From positions 55,933 through 119,932 of IMG/VR virus record IMGVR_UViG_3300035698_025127: a stretch of 64,000 nt of DNA; one strand, given 5' to 3'. Position 1 is the first letter of the stretch. Each line of letters begins with the position of its first letter. The stretch is from a virus. The notes beneath the pieces are model-generated. The model was given only the letters and a program-made list of their open reading frames with translations. It had not been told where the DNA came from and did no database searches. This document shows, piece after piece, positions 33,277 through 41,326 of this stretch. The position numbers were made by a program, and so were the translations under genes.

Positions 33277-34596
33277 ATGAAAAATACAGCAGTCGAAATT
33301 GTTAAAACGCTTCAAGATAGCGGCTTTGTTGCTGTCTTTGTGGGCGGCTGCGTGCGCGATATGATTATGGGCAATACTGTAAATGACTATGATATCGCCA
33401 CTAATGCCCTCCCTGAAGAAGTCAAAGAAATTTTTCCTGATACATTTAATGTTGGAGAAGCCTTTGGTGTGGTTTGCGTGAAAAAATCGGGCCATGTTTT
33501 TGAAGTCGCAACGCTTCGGACTGAAACTGATTATACCGACGGTCGGCACCCCGAAACCGTGAAGTATTCCAAGTCACTACACGATGACATGAAACGGCGC
33601 GATTTCACCATTAATGCAATTGCGTTTGATCCGATTACTGGAGTTTTCTTCGATGCCTTTAATGGCATGGAGGATATTAAGCGTGGTATTATTCGATCTG
33701 TAAGTGGGCCCGGAAGTAGTGCTGTACAGCGTTTCAAAGAAGATTATCTTCGCATTTTGCGCGGTATCCGTTTTGCGACACGTTTCAGCTTCAAAATCGA
33801 ACCCGATACAAAAAGCGCAATGTCTGTATGTATTAAAGGCTTAAAGGAAATTTCCATGGAGCGTATTGCCATGGAATTCCGAAAAATGTTTTCCCATAAA
33901 AATCGTGCTGATGCTTTTTTTATGCTATACGATTGTTTTGTATTTGACAGTCTTTTCCCCGAAATTATTCGGCTTGAAGACACAGAACAGAAACCGGAAT
34001 ATCACCCCGAAGGAAACGTTTTTATTCACACGCATATTGCAGTTGCATCGCTGCCCAGGGATGCAAGTTTTGCCGTTACCATGGCAACTATTCTGCACGA
34101 TATCGGCAAGCCCGATACAGTTGATGAAAACCTTTCCTGTAAGGGACATGCAGAAGTCGGCGCAGTTTTGGCAGAAAAAATCTGCCATCGTTTGAAACTT
34201 CCCAGTACGGAAATTGACTTTATTGTAAAGGCCGTTGGTTCGCATATGCGGTTTTATTCTGTCAAGGAAATGTCTTTGGCAAAACTTCGCAAACTCATTG
34301 TCGATCCGGACTTTGAAGATATGCTGACTATTCATAAAGCCGACATTGCAGCCTCTACTAAGGATCCATCCTTTGCCGATCATATCGAAAAAATCCGAGT
34401 TCAATTTGAAAATGAGCCGGTACTTCCGGCGCCCTTGGTACAAGGTCGTGATCTTATTAAGCTGGGATATAAACCATCAAAAAAGTTTGGTCCAGTATTG
34501 AAAAGTTTGTTTGACTTGCAATTGGAGCACGGCACGGAACTTAACAAGTTGTTAGAAATTGCACATAACAAAATGAAGGAGATTACAATTACATGA
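33277..34596 (+). CDS. cca: CCA-adding enzyme / tRNA nucleotidyltransferase with HD domain
   Basis: A 439-aa protein. Class II nucleotidyltransferase head: FVGGCVRDMIMG (residues about 19-30), then DYDIATNA with the catalytic Asp-x-Asp, and RRDFTINAIAFD. The neck/body has EDYLRILRGIRFATRF. A C-terminal HD phosphohydrolase has HTHIAV and ILHDIGKP. The arrangement matches bacterial Cca. It would restore 3'-CCA ends of tRNA, useful if host or defence nucleases trim tRNAs. AAAGGAG precedes the ATG. Confidence 0.88.
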   Translation: MKNTAVEIVKTLQDSGFVAVFVGGCVRDMIMGNTVNDYDIATNALPEEVKEIFPDTFNVGEAFGVVCVKKSGHVFEVATLRTETDYTDGRHPETVKYSKSLHDDMKRRDFTINAIAFDPITGVFFDAFNGMEDIKRGIIRSVSGPGSSAVQRFKEDYLRILRGIRFATRFSFKIEPDTKSAMSVCIKGLKEISMERIAMEFRKMFSHKNRADAFFMLYDCFVFDSLFPEIIRLEDTEQKPEYHPEGNVFIHTHIAVASLPRDASFAVTMATILHDIGKPDTVDENLSCKGHAEVGAVLAEKICHRLKLPSTEIDFIVKAVGSHMRFYSVKEMSLAKLRKLIVDPDFEDMLTIHKADIAASTKDPSFADHIEKIRVQFENEPVLPAPLVQGRDLIKLGYKPSKKFGPVLKSLFDLQLEHGTELNKLLEIAHNKMKEITIT

Positions 34597-35168
34597 AAAT
34601 GCTACACGACAGCGGCTCAAAACTTGCACAAAGTCTTAAAGACTTGAGGCCATGGCTCGATACTTATGAAGGGCGAGATTCTCTTTATCAGCCAGCAGAA
34701 ATTGATAATTTGCTGGAAGAAATTCCACTTCTATTTGAACTTTCCCATGGTAAAGAAACTGCCACTTCGTTTGCTTTGACGCATAACGAAATTGAATTCA
34801 TTGATGAAAGTTACGACGGGTTTGACGAACTGGAAATTCTGGAGCGCTGCAGCCAATATGATGCAGAATTTAAAAGAGCTACCGGGGTTGACATTGACCA
34901 GATGACTATTGCTGAATCAATTAATCGCATAGAACAGTTTCTTAATTCTTTGGGCGATACCATCATTAACATTAGAGATGAGTTTAATACTGTTTGTATT
35001 GGAATTTTGGACTGCCAAAGTGGCGCGCAGCACTTCCATTGTCTTGATGAAGGAGATGTTACAGTATGTCTTTCAGCACTTCTTATGCTGGACAAACTCG
35101 AATTAACACACTTTGAAAATGTTATACTTATTCTCGACGAATATAATACCTTGGCCAATTCAGAATAG
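34593..35168 (+). CDS. Hypothetical acidic protein, 191 aa
   Basis: Overlaps the cca stop by 4 nt (ATGA). Acidic, helical, no recognised motif. The stop codon lies inside an inverted repeat (35165-35198) that may control the next frame. Confidence 0.6.
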   Translation: MKMLHDSGSKLAQSLKDLRPWLDTYEGRDSLYQPAEIDNLLEEIPLLFELSHGKETATSFALTHNEIEFIDESYDGFDELEILERCSQYDAEFKRATGVDIDQMTIAESINRIEQFLNSLGDTIINIRDEFNTVCIGILDCQSGAQHFHCLDEGDVTVCLSALLMLDKLELTHFENVILILDEYNTLANSE

Positions 35169-35439
35169 TTGCCATGGCAACGGCAATCTGGCAACTATTT
35201 CAAATTGGCAGCGCCGCGATGTTGACCCGGAATATGACGAAAACGAAGTTGAATATCACCTTTATCCGAATGATGAGGGCGATTCCTTGTGGCTTTTGAA
35301 CAGAGAACAACCCATTGAATCGCTCTTGGAATTCGGTGGAGAGTTCGAATACCGGACTGAATACGACTGTCCCACCGCTTACGGATACGAAATTAGTGCC
35401 GATACCCATGAACTGGTAGAAGTAAACACTAGCTATTAA
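35113..35439 (+). CDS. Hypothetical acidic protein; start uncertain
   Basis: The clearly coding part begins near 35205 (RRDVDPEYDENEVEYHLY onward) and is acidic and beta-rich. The only ATG codons in this frame (35113, 35119) lie within the upstream gene and have no ribosome binding site, and the frame then passes through an inverted repeat. The gene may have lost its 5' end, or may start at a non-standard codon after the repeat. Confidence 0.4.
   Translation: MKMLYLFSTNIIPWPIQNSCHGNGNLATISNWQRRDVDPEYDENEVEYHLYPNDEGDSLWLLNREQPIESLLEFGGEFEYRTEYDCPTAYGYEISADTHELVEVNTSY
35165..35198 (+). promoter_or_regulatory. Inverted repeat with alternative hairpins
   Basis: A 10-bp perfect inverted repeat ATAGTTGCCA/TGGCAACTAT (35165-35174, 35189-35198). 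A second, mutually exclusive palindrome GTTGCCATGGCAAC (35168-35181) shares the first arm. No T-run follows, so it is a possible RNA switch or operator rather than a terminator. Confidence 0.45.
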
Positions 35440-35468
35440 AAACTGCAATAAATAAAAAAGATTTTTTT

Positions 35469-35520
35469 CCTCCGAATATATGTACGTTATACAATGTAAC
35501 AACATATACCGGAGGTTTTT
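35469..35520 (+). promoter_or_regulatory. Hairpin sequestering the ribosome binding site of the gp26-like gene
   Basis: CCTCCG (35469-35474) pairs with CGGAGG (35510-35515), ATATGT with ACATAT, and GTTA with TAAC in the inner part. The 3' arm contains the GGAGG used by the gene at 35524, and a T-run follows. It can act as a terminator for the upstream transcript or as a translational lock. Confidence 0.6.
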
Positions 35521-35523
35521 TAT

Positions 35524-36354
35524 ATGATGAAGGATATTATTAACACACCAAAACAGGATTCCCCTGTGGAGGTCGTAGAACTTAACAGTAAGCGTGTAGC
35601 AGTACCGTTTTTGGTTCCATCTAAAGGTAAACTTAGTGGAAACAATTTTGATGGGAATATTCGCTTACTCCCTATGACAGCGTCACATTTATTGATGCTA
35701 TTAACGCCAGCCCTATATAACAATGACCTTGTTTTTGTAAACATCCTGAAAGATTGTGTACTTGACTTGCCTTTTGACGTCATTGAACTTTTGACCCAAG
35801 ACAAAGACGCCATTATTATGGCAATTAGGGCAATTTCCTATGGTAATGACCACAAAATTACAGTTGAATGTGATAGCTGTGGCCATGAATATATTACCAA
35901 CGTCAACCTTGAACGTGATATTAAAGTGGATTATCTGGAAAGTGATAAGTTGAAAATGCCTATCGAAATTCCCAAAACTCTGTTAAACGAATCGAAAAGC
36001 GTCAACCTAAGATACAAGACATGGAGGGATAATATTGCAGTATCGAAAACAAGTGAGGCGCAAACTAGCGATTCACTAGATTCCAGCATTTTAGACTTTT
36101 TAGAGCTTGTAATTACTGAAGTTGAAGGTATTGGCAAAAATAGTCTTGACATCAGAGAATGGCTAAATGGCATTAGCGCCCACGATATCGGTGTGTTACT
36201 CAGTGTTGCCAATTCTGAGAAGTTTGGTATTAATGCCGAATTTACCCCGGAACCGTGTCCAAAATGTGGTCATGTATTTAAGACAATTTTTAGAACAGAC
36301 CCGTCATTTTTTCGGGCAACCGCACCTGAAGCCTTCCTTGAGGGCCTATACTAA
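35524..36354 (+). CDS. T4 gp26-like baseplate hub protein with zinc ribbon
   Basis: A 276-aa protein that fits the T4_baseplate (gp26) family. It has an N-terminal LVPSKGKLSGN, a helical middle with DFLELVITEVEG-type segments, and two CxxC pairs (CDSCGH and CPKCGH) that would form a zinc ribbon. In T4 the protein is needed for hub assembly. GGAGG with a 7-9 nt spacing supports the ATG at 35524, but that site is within a hairpin. The next reading frame overlaps its end. Confidence 0.65.
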   Translation: MMKDIINTPKQDSPVEVVELNSKRVAVPFLVPSKGKLSGNNFDGNIRLLPMTASHLLMLLTPALYNNDLVFVNILKDCVLDLPFDVIELLTQDKDAIIMAIRAISYGNDHKITVECDSCGHEYITNVNLERDIKVDYLESDKLKMPIEIPKTLLNESKSVNLRYKTWRDNIAVSKTSEAQTSDSLDSSILDFLELVITEVEGIGKNSLDIREWLNGISAHDIGVLLSVANSEKFGINAEFTPEPCPKCGHVFKTIFRTDPSFFRATAPEAFLEGLY

Positions 36355-36565
36355 TCTTCAAGATTATTATGACGCCACTTTTCAGTGGATGCGGAAACTA
36401 GAAAGTCAAGAAAAGGACCTGTATAAACAAATTCATATTTTGACGCGACACTGCCGATATGAATCGGATTTTTTATACAAGATACCGTTAAAACACTTCA
36501 ATTACATTATGGATTTCTGGAATGAAGAACAAGAAGCAAAAAAACGCGAACAAGAAACTAAATAG
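36338..36565 (+). CDS. Small helical protein overlapping gp26-like gene
   Basis: A 75-aa product starting at TTG 36338, or made by frameshift from the upstream gene, since this frame (+1) is open from 36167. Sequence after the overlap is coding-like: YYDATFQWMRKLESQEKDL, then DFLYKIPLKHFNYI and a Lys/Glu tail. Overlapping partners are typical of tail or baseplate chaperone pairs. Confidence 0.5.
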   Translation: MRAYTNLQDYYDATFQWMRKLESQEKDLYKQIHILTRHCRYESDFLYKIPLKHFNYIMDFWNEEQEAKKREQETK

Positions 36566-36803
36566 CGTCGATACCGATGGAAATATTTATCGTTTGTATC
36601 ATGATATTAATATGATACACGAAACGCTCGATAAAAATGACGTCTTCGAAGAAGCCATGGTACTCCACCAAAAAGATGAACTCTCGAGAACAGTAATCTA
36701 TGAAATTTCTAAAGATTCTTATAGAATTATCTGGAAAAACGGGGTTCCAAAACCAAAAACGTCATGGACACCAAAATCTTTTGGCAAGAGGAGAACAAAG
36801 TGA
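36522..36803 (+). CDS. Hypothetical basic protein, 93 aa
   Basis: ATG inside the 3' end of the previous gene (44-nt overlap). Basic, mixed alpha/beta. It ends in TGA that overlaps the next GTG start, so TGA is a normal stop here. Function unknown. Confidence 0.6.
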   Translation: MKNKKQKNANKKLNSVDTDGNIYRLYHDINMIHETLDKNDVFEEAMVLHQKDELSRTVIYEISKDSYRIIWKNGVPKPKTSWTPKSFGKRRTK

Positions 36804-37030
36804 AATCAAACTTTGGAGGTGACATTATTGACGTCGCAAATTGTTTTGCCGAATATTGGCATTTTAACAAGAAGAAGTCTATTATTATAAGATTTTACGA
36901 GGATGATGCTTTTATTGACGTCAGAAACTATAATGTTAGTCCGAGTTTGTCCCCCGTTCAAGTTAAATTGTTTGTTGAAAACAGGCTAAATGAAGTATTG
37001 CCATCACTATGTGCTAGCGATAGTCGATAA
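36800..37030 (+). CDS. Hypothetical protein, 76 aa
   Basis: I chose the GTG at 36800 because GAGGAGA lies 7 nt upstream; the ATG at 36764 is upstream within the previous gene. The product is alpha/beta with a strand pair (IIIRFYEDDAFIDVR). Last gene before a terminator. Confidence 0.58.
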   Translation: MKSNFGGDIIDVANCFAEYWHFNKKKSIIIRFYEDDAFIDVRNYNVSPSLSPVQVKLFVENRLNEVLPSLCASDSR

Positions 37031-37092
37031 TGGGCCGCAAATAGCCCTAGAATCAACTCTAATCAGTTTTTTACAACAGATAAGCATAACAA

Positions 37093-37135
37093 AAAGAAAG
37101 GCCCTAGCGATTAAGCTAAGGCCTTTTTTCTTTTG
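37093..37135. terminator. Bidirectional Rho-independent terminator
   Basis: AAAGAAAGGCC...TAGC pairs with GCTA...GGCCTTTTTTCTTT around loop GATTAA; A-runs and T-runs on the two sides allow termination in both directions. It lies between the convergent plus operon and the minus-strand genes. The 37136-37280 stretch contains no convincing gene. Confidence 0.8.
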
Positions 37136-37280
37136 TCATGATTTCCTCTTAATCTTCGCCAGTTATGGCATTACGCGTGATTTTCTCCTAGGAATAGCAA
37201 AGGTCAGTAGGAAGAAGCTGCCGTTTTTTGGACAACGGGTTTCTATTTGTTTCGGATTTTTAAGTAATACAGTTTCATTT

Positions 37281-37505
37281 TTATTTTCCCTTGCAAAGAT
37301 GACAGTTGGGGTGAAGTTTGCCATGGCGAATTTCATCAGTAATATCTCTCATATTAAATGGGTCCACACAATTCCAATATGGCTCGAAAGTAGTTCCAAA
37401 ATTGACTGCCAAGCCACACCCTTCACACTTTTCCCGTTTTTTCCCCTGTATGATTTTCAACATTGTCACAAGGCCATCAGCGGGGTGTGATTCATGATTT
37501 GCCAT
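37281..37505 (-). CDS. Small zinc-ribbon protein, 74 aa
   Basis: Contains CEGCG near residue 28 and CHLC near the C terminus, a CxxC pair of pairs able to hold one zinc ion. Its ATG overlaps the end of a 28-aa exported-peptide ORF. Function unknown; possibly a nucleic-acid or protein adaptor. Confidence 0.62.
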   Translation of the reverse strand: MANHESHPADGLVTMLKIIQGKKREKCEGCGLAVNFGTTFEPYWNCVDPFNMRDITDEIRHGKLHPNCHLCKGK

Positions 37506-37581
37506 TATTCGCTACAGGAAATGCATAAACAACCATAATTATGGCGAATATGCATGTTAATACTTTTTTAAAAATTGTCAT
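37495..37581 (-). CDS. Micro-ORF encoding a signal-peptide-like 28-mer
   Basis: ATG coupled to the preceding stop (TAATG), ending in TGA that overlaps the next gene. The product is MTIFKKVL followed by a hydrophobic core and a polar end (ANGKS), that is, a whole signal peptide or tiny membrane peptide. It may be real and coupled, or the remnant of a longer exported protein. Confidence 0.45.
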
Positions 37582-37925
37582 TACTCCTCTACGCTAATCT
37601 CAATGTCGTTAACATCGGCTTCGCACCGGTAGCCCTTCGAACCAGCCCAAACAACCGTCGGGTCTTCCGACGGCATGTAGTTATAGTCTCCGGGCTTAAA
37701 ATTGCCCTCAATACCAGGGTGGAATGACTTGACAGTAATAGTCGTTGCTCGTTTCGAAATGTAATCGCCGGAAGACCCACAACTTTTTATATAAACGCCT
37801 TCGGGAATCCGCACTTTCATACCCCGCCGAATACCGGGAATTGCAATTCTTCCGTCCTGCCAATAGGCACCTTTAAGTGTCGAGTAAACATCGGTATACT
37901 TTTTCCAAACTTTCATGATTTCCAT
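37581..37925 (-). CDS. Hypothetical beta-rich protein, 114 aa
   Basis: The ATG at 37925 follows TGGAG; the in-frame ATG at 37937 lacks a good site. Rich in Gly, Ile and Val with many predicted strands (RIPEGVYIKSCG, FKPGDYNYMPS). First in a minus-strand operon with the two small genes after it. No family recognised. Confidence 0.6.
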   Translation of the reverse strand: MEIMKVWKKYTDVYSTLKGAYWQDGRIAIPGIRRGMKVRIPEGVYIKSCGSSGDYISKRATTITVKSFHPGIEGNFKPGDYNYMPSEDPTVVWAGSKGYRCEADVNDIEISVEE

Positions 37926-37966
37926 AATTAGCTCCATTCATTTGTTTGTTTTTCAATCTTGAATAA

Positions 37967-37994
37967 ACTATACCATACTTTTAAAGAATGTCAA
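37967..37994 (-). promoter_or_regulatory. Sigma70-type promoter
   Basis: On the minus strand: TTGACA (37994-37989), 16-bp spacer, TATAGT (37972-37967), then TTATTCAAGATTGA, a partial form of the shared leader. Confidence 0.75.
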
Positions 37995-38042
37995 GGAAAA
38001 AAACGTCTTTTTTTGCACTATTCGTGTTTTTTTTCTTGTTTC

Positions 38043-38339
38043 TTATAATTCAGCTTCGAATAAGCTACAAAGGGCGTTACGCTGTATACCGGTAAAAGTG
38101 TTTTCGCGTGTAATTTTGAACCCCGAAACTAATACTAACCTTACTTTATAGTTATCACTATTACGCGTGATTTTCGCATAATTATACTTTTTGCTTCCGG
38201 TAAATCTGAAACCCAAGGCAATTTCTTTTGTTCCGCAAGTAGATACAATTTTGGCATTAATTTTGCGCATTAAGCTATTTCCTAAATCGCTGCTAATGTC
38301 ATTTGTTGGTTGCAATCTCTGCCTTAAAATATAACTCAT
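38043..38339 (-). CDS. Hypothetical basic protein, 98 aa
   Basis: The ATG at 38339 follows GGAACGAGG; the earlier in-frame ATG lies in the leader. Basic and beta-rich. Single gene under its own promoter. No family recognised. Confidence 0.58.
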   Translation of the reverse strand: MSYILRQRLQPTNDISSDLGNSLMRKINAKIVSTCGTKEIALGFRFTGSKKYNYAKITRNSDNYKVRLVLVSGFKITRENTFTGIQRNALCSLFEAEL

Positions 38340-38382
38340 GATTAGCCTCGTTCCAAATAGTTTGTCAATCAACCATGAATAA

Positions 38383-38410
38383 ACTATAGCATAGAAAACC
38401 AGAATGTCAA
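38383..38410 (-). promoter_or_regulatory. Sigma70-type promoter with conserved leader
   Basis: On the minus strand: TTGACA (38410-38405), 16-bp spacer, TATAGT (38388-38383), followed by GGTTGATTGACAAACTA at 38374-38358. Confidence 0.78.
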
Positions 38411-38423
38411 GGGGGAATTGCTA

Positions 38424-39866
38424 TTACCATAAAAAATGTTTTATTTCGAATTTCATTAATGGTATTTCTGTCAAAAATGACAAAATCAAAATACCAAGAA
38501 AAATATACATATTCATTTTTGTTTTCTTATTCAGAACAACATTATAAATGGCACACAAAGTCAAAAAACTGGTAAACACTGTTAGCGAATTCCATCTACC
38601 CATATCCCAAGCCACAAAGTGCAAAAGTTGTGGTGAGAGCGAAGACACAATAGAAAACGGTATTTTCCAAATCATTTTATTTTGTTTTAACAAAGAAGTT
38701 GATAACCACATCATATAAAAAATGAGTGGCAATATCCCTGCCAGTTGAGGCAACAAATTATTTTTGTACTCTTGCCACATAATAATGTGCTTTACTCTAT
38801 TGTCAGACATATCACGAGTGATAACGTCAAATACATAATAGTTTATACGATAATCTGTTTTTTGTATTATATTTGCAATCATTAAATATTTGTCATGTTC
38901 TAATACTGTAACTCCAGAAACCCACAATGTTAGCCCCAATACTGCTATTGCTATTAAAACAATAGCCAGCATTCTTTTGTATGACATATCATATACTAGC
39001 AGAGACATAAAAGCAACGGGGGCAAAAATAACAATCATCCCTTCATGAACGAAAACCAAAGCAACAAATAATATTAACGTCAATACAAGTTTAATCATGA
39101 AATTTCTGTTGAGTAATATTATCAAAACACATAATAGACCAATGTGATCAAAATAACCAATTGTACTAGCAAAAAACATTACTGTTGAGCTTGCAAAAAC
39201 CACAAAAGATATTAGTGCCATATTTCGACATTGTTTAAAATACGATTTTATAAACATAAATAGTAACAAAATGCTTAACGCCGATATAATGTGAGCAACT
39301 ACACTAACATTCCAATCGTATCTATCAAAACACAAATTCAAAATATAACCAACCAAACCTCTTTTTGCAAAACCGACGTCATAATTGATTAACATTTGGG
39401 TTGCCGGCCAATCATGAAGGCCATCATAACCGGACCAAAAAGATATACAAAAAAAAGTAATAGTTGCAATAAATAGCCACTTCAAATTGGCACTGGAAAT
39501 AATGGCAAATACACGCACTCTGTTTGAAATAAGCATATATCCTGATAACACAGATAAAAATATTGATATTACTATCATGTTTTTGACAAGTTCCATATCA
39601 CCGCTATACAAAACTATTTTCATGCATAATATAGTATACGCAACTATACAAACAGTGATATATTTATTGTTGTAGTATTTGTCATATTTTAACAAATACA
39701 AGATTGATGATGCAAACATAAAAAAATAAATGGGCTGAACATTACAACAATCGCCCATTATAATTGATAGCAGCCACGATATGGCATTATTCAAAAGGAA
39801 TAAAGCTGCCGAAACTAGCAATATTTTCACTACTGCGATTTCTATTCCATTGTATTTGCAACTCAT
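38424..39866 (-). CDS. Polytopic membrane protein, EpsG/O-antigen polymerase-like
   Basis: A 480-aa protein with about 11-12 hydrophobic segments throughout and short loops. A larger loop around residues 155-175 (GLHDWPATQ, NYDVGFAKRGLVG) and FVHEGMI in a later TM resemble the Arg/His loops of Wzy/EpsG-type polysaccharide polymerases or GT-C glycosyltransferases. Such proteins in phages alter surface glycans and stop superinfection. It is unusually AT-rich and has its own promoter, so recent acquisition is likely. The substrate is unknown. Confidence 0.55.
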   Translation of the reverse strand: MSCKYNGIEIAVVKILLVSAALFLLNNAISWLLSIIMGDCCNVQPIYFFMFASSILYLLKYDKYYNNKYITVCIVAYTILCMKIVLYSGDMELVKNMIVISIFLSVLSGYMLISNRVRVFAIISSANLKWLFIATITFFCISFWSGYDGLHDWPATQMLINYDVGFAKRGLVGYILNLCFDRYDWNVSVVAHIISALSILLLFMFIKSYFKQCRNMALISFVVFASSTVMFFASTIGYFDHIGLLCVLIILLNRNFMIKLVLTLILFVALVFVHEGMIVIFAPVAFMSLLVYDMSYKRMLAIVLIAIAVLGLTLWVSGVTVLEHDKYLMIANIIQKTDYRINYYVFDVITRDMSDNRVKHIIMWQEYKNNLLPQLAGILPLIFYMMWLSTSLLKQNKMIWKIPFSIVSSLSPQLLHFVAWDMGRWNSLTVFTSFLTLCAIYNVVLNKKTKMNMYIFLGILILSFLTEIPLMKFEIKHFLW

Positions 39867-39907
39867 AGTATTTACCTTTTGTTTGTCAATCTCACACTTA
39901 CAAACAA

Positions 39908-39936
39908 ACTATAATACGTAACGCCACAAATGTCAA
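39908..39936 (-). promoter_or_regulatory. Sigma70-type promoter
   Basis: On the minus strand: TTGACA (39936-39931), 17-bp spacer, TATAGT (39913-39908). It drives the large membrane protein gene. Confidence 0.78.
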
Positions 39937-40002
39937 GAAAAAAACCAAGTATTAAGATAAAAGATTAGGGCTTTAAAATTTCGACGGGCCACGGGTTTCA
40001 TA

Positions 40003-40215
40003 TTATTTTCCAATCACAAAAGTCAAATTAATGCAGTCGATATCTTCTTGACTGTCAAGATTGTACATGTCAATTTGATGGCCTTTCTTTGACCGAATAT
40101 ACAATTTTCCGCCGATCATTTCTGCAATACGAGAACCTTTTCCGTTTGCAAAATACAATTTTACTTGTTTCTTGTTAGCCCCAAAAATTCGTTTCAATTT
40201 TTCAACAGTATTCAA
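40003..40215 (-). CDS. Hypothetical basic protein, 70 aa
   Basis: TTG start at 40215 with GGAGAAG 4-10 nt upstream, overlapping the preceding gene by 14 nt. Lys-rich N-terminal helix, then strands. An ORF extending upstream in the same frame would overlap fully with another gene and is not used. Function unknown. Confidence 0.48.
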   Translation of the reverse strand: MNTVEKLKRIFGANKKQVKLYFANGKGSRIAEMIGGKLYIRSKKGHQIDMYNLDSQEDIDCINLTFVIGK

Positions 40216-40438
40216 TGTCTTCTCCAATTTTACACCATATCTTTTTAGTAACCGTCTTACGTTCAATTTCCGTACAGACTGCACAGACTGCCCAGCCATC
40301 ATCTGAATTTTGATAATCAAACTGAATATCATTATCGCCCGAATCGCGGTAGAAAGTAACGCCATTAAAATATATTTTGTCCTTAAACATAAAAATCAAT
40401 CTGACTACGCCATAGTCAAAATTATGAAAAAATAGCAT
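40202..40438 (-). CDS. Hypothetical protein, 78 aa
   Basis: Start uncertain: ATG at 40438 or 40390, neither with a strong ribosome binding site. Contains CAVCTEIERK and repeated Asp/aromatic residues. It lies downstream of the broken rtcB in the same frame and may be co-transcribed with it. Confidence 0.45.
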   Translation of the reverse strand: MLFFHNFDYGVVRLIFMFKDKIYFNGVTFYRDSGDNDIQFDYQNSDDGWAVCAVCTEIERKTVTKKIWCKIGEDIEYC

Positions 40439-40510
40439 TCCGAAAAGTCTTATTTTTGAGCAGTGCCATCCACATTGAGCGGTTGCGCGATTCGGCAAAA
40501 AGCCGAAATT

Positions 40511-41287
40511 TCAGAGCTTTGGTAAGCCGGATACAATCTCCAAGACGCGGGCGGGCTTTACACCACGATACAGAATCATCTCGCGATTACATTCCGCGTA
40601 ATGTACAGCCCAAGTCATAGCCTCAATATACTTTTTCCCCATTTCGGAAGCCACAGGCAAATGGTCTAAATTGCCCGTATAAATTTTCTATTCTTTGCAA
40701 TAGTCAGCAGCCTCCTTAATAAACATTTTTGCAATTCTCAAGCCAATATTTCGGCTTCCACTGTGCAACATTACCGAAAGTTTCCCATTGCTGTCTTTTT
40801 GCAATTCGATAAAGTGGTTTCCGCCACCCAAAGTACCAAGTTGCGAACGAGCTTTCTCCGGCCATTCATTATAGTCTCTATGGCCAAAGAATCCACGGAA
40901 AACCTTTTCAAATTCGTCTTCAAGCGCTTCAGGCATTTTATCCGAATGGTCGTGGCCTGCGAACCCAACAGGAACATTCAAATAGACTTCTTCGATAATT
41001 TCCTGCACATCTACCGAATCAGCGTCGAGGTCCGTCAGGGCCCACGCCATCCCGCAACCTATGTCTACCCCTACTGCAGCCGGGACAACGTTCTCACGGC
41101 AGGCCAGGACTCCACCAATGGGCATTCCCATACCGGGGTGACCGTCGGGCATCAACGCAACGTGGTGAAATGCATCGGGCAGTCGAGAAAGGTTCCCCAT
41201 TTGTTTTGCAAGGTCGGGATGACCATAATATTCATTTTCGGGAACCCAGATTTTGATGGGCACGCCACCGGCAGTATATTCAAACAT
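40511..41287 (-). pseudogene. rtcB: RNA ligase RtcB, interrupted and truncated
   Basis: The first 199 codons are clearly RtcB (tRNA-splicing/repair ligase): DGHPGMGMPIGGV, GVDIGCGM with the metal Cys, GTLGGGNHFIE and LHSGSRNIG. A TAG at 40690-40688 then interrupts the frame, yet the same frame continues for 58 codons with RtcB-like sequence (VASEMGKKYIEAMTWAVHY, ECNREM) before diverging and ending in TGA. The C-terminal part with the guanylylated His is missing. The gene is most likely inactive, unless the product serves another role. Good promoter and AAGGTAA site remain. Confidence 0.8.
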
Positions 41288-41326
41288 TTTATTACCTTGT
41301 TTCGTTAAGATTTAATTTCTAAGTAA

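Noticed and set aside
33925-34443. Minus-strand ORF of 172 aa
   Set aside because: Lies opposite the HD domain of the CCA-adding enzyme; no supporting signals.
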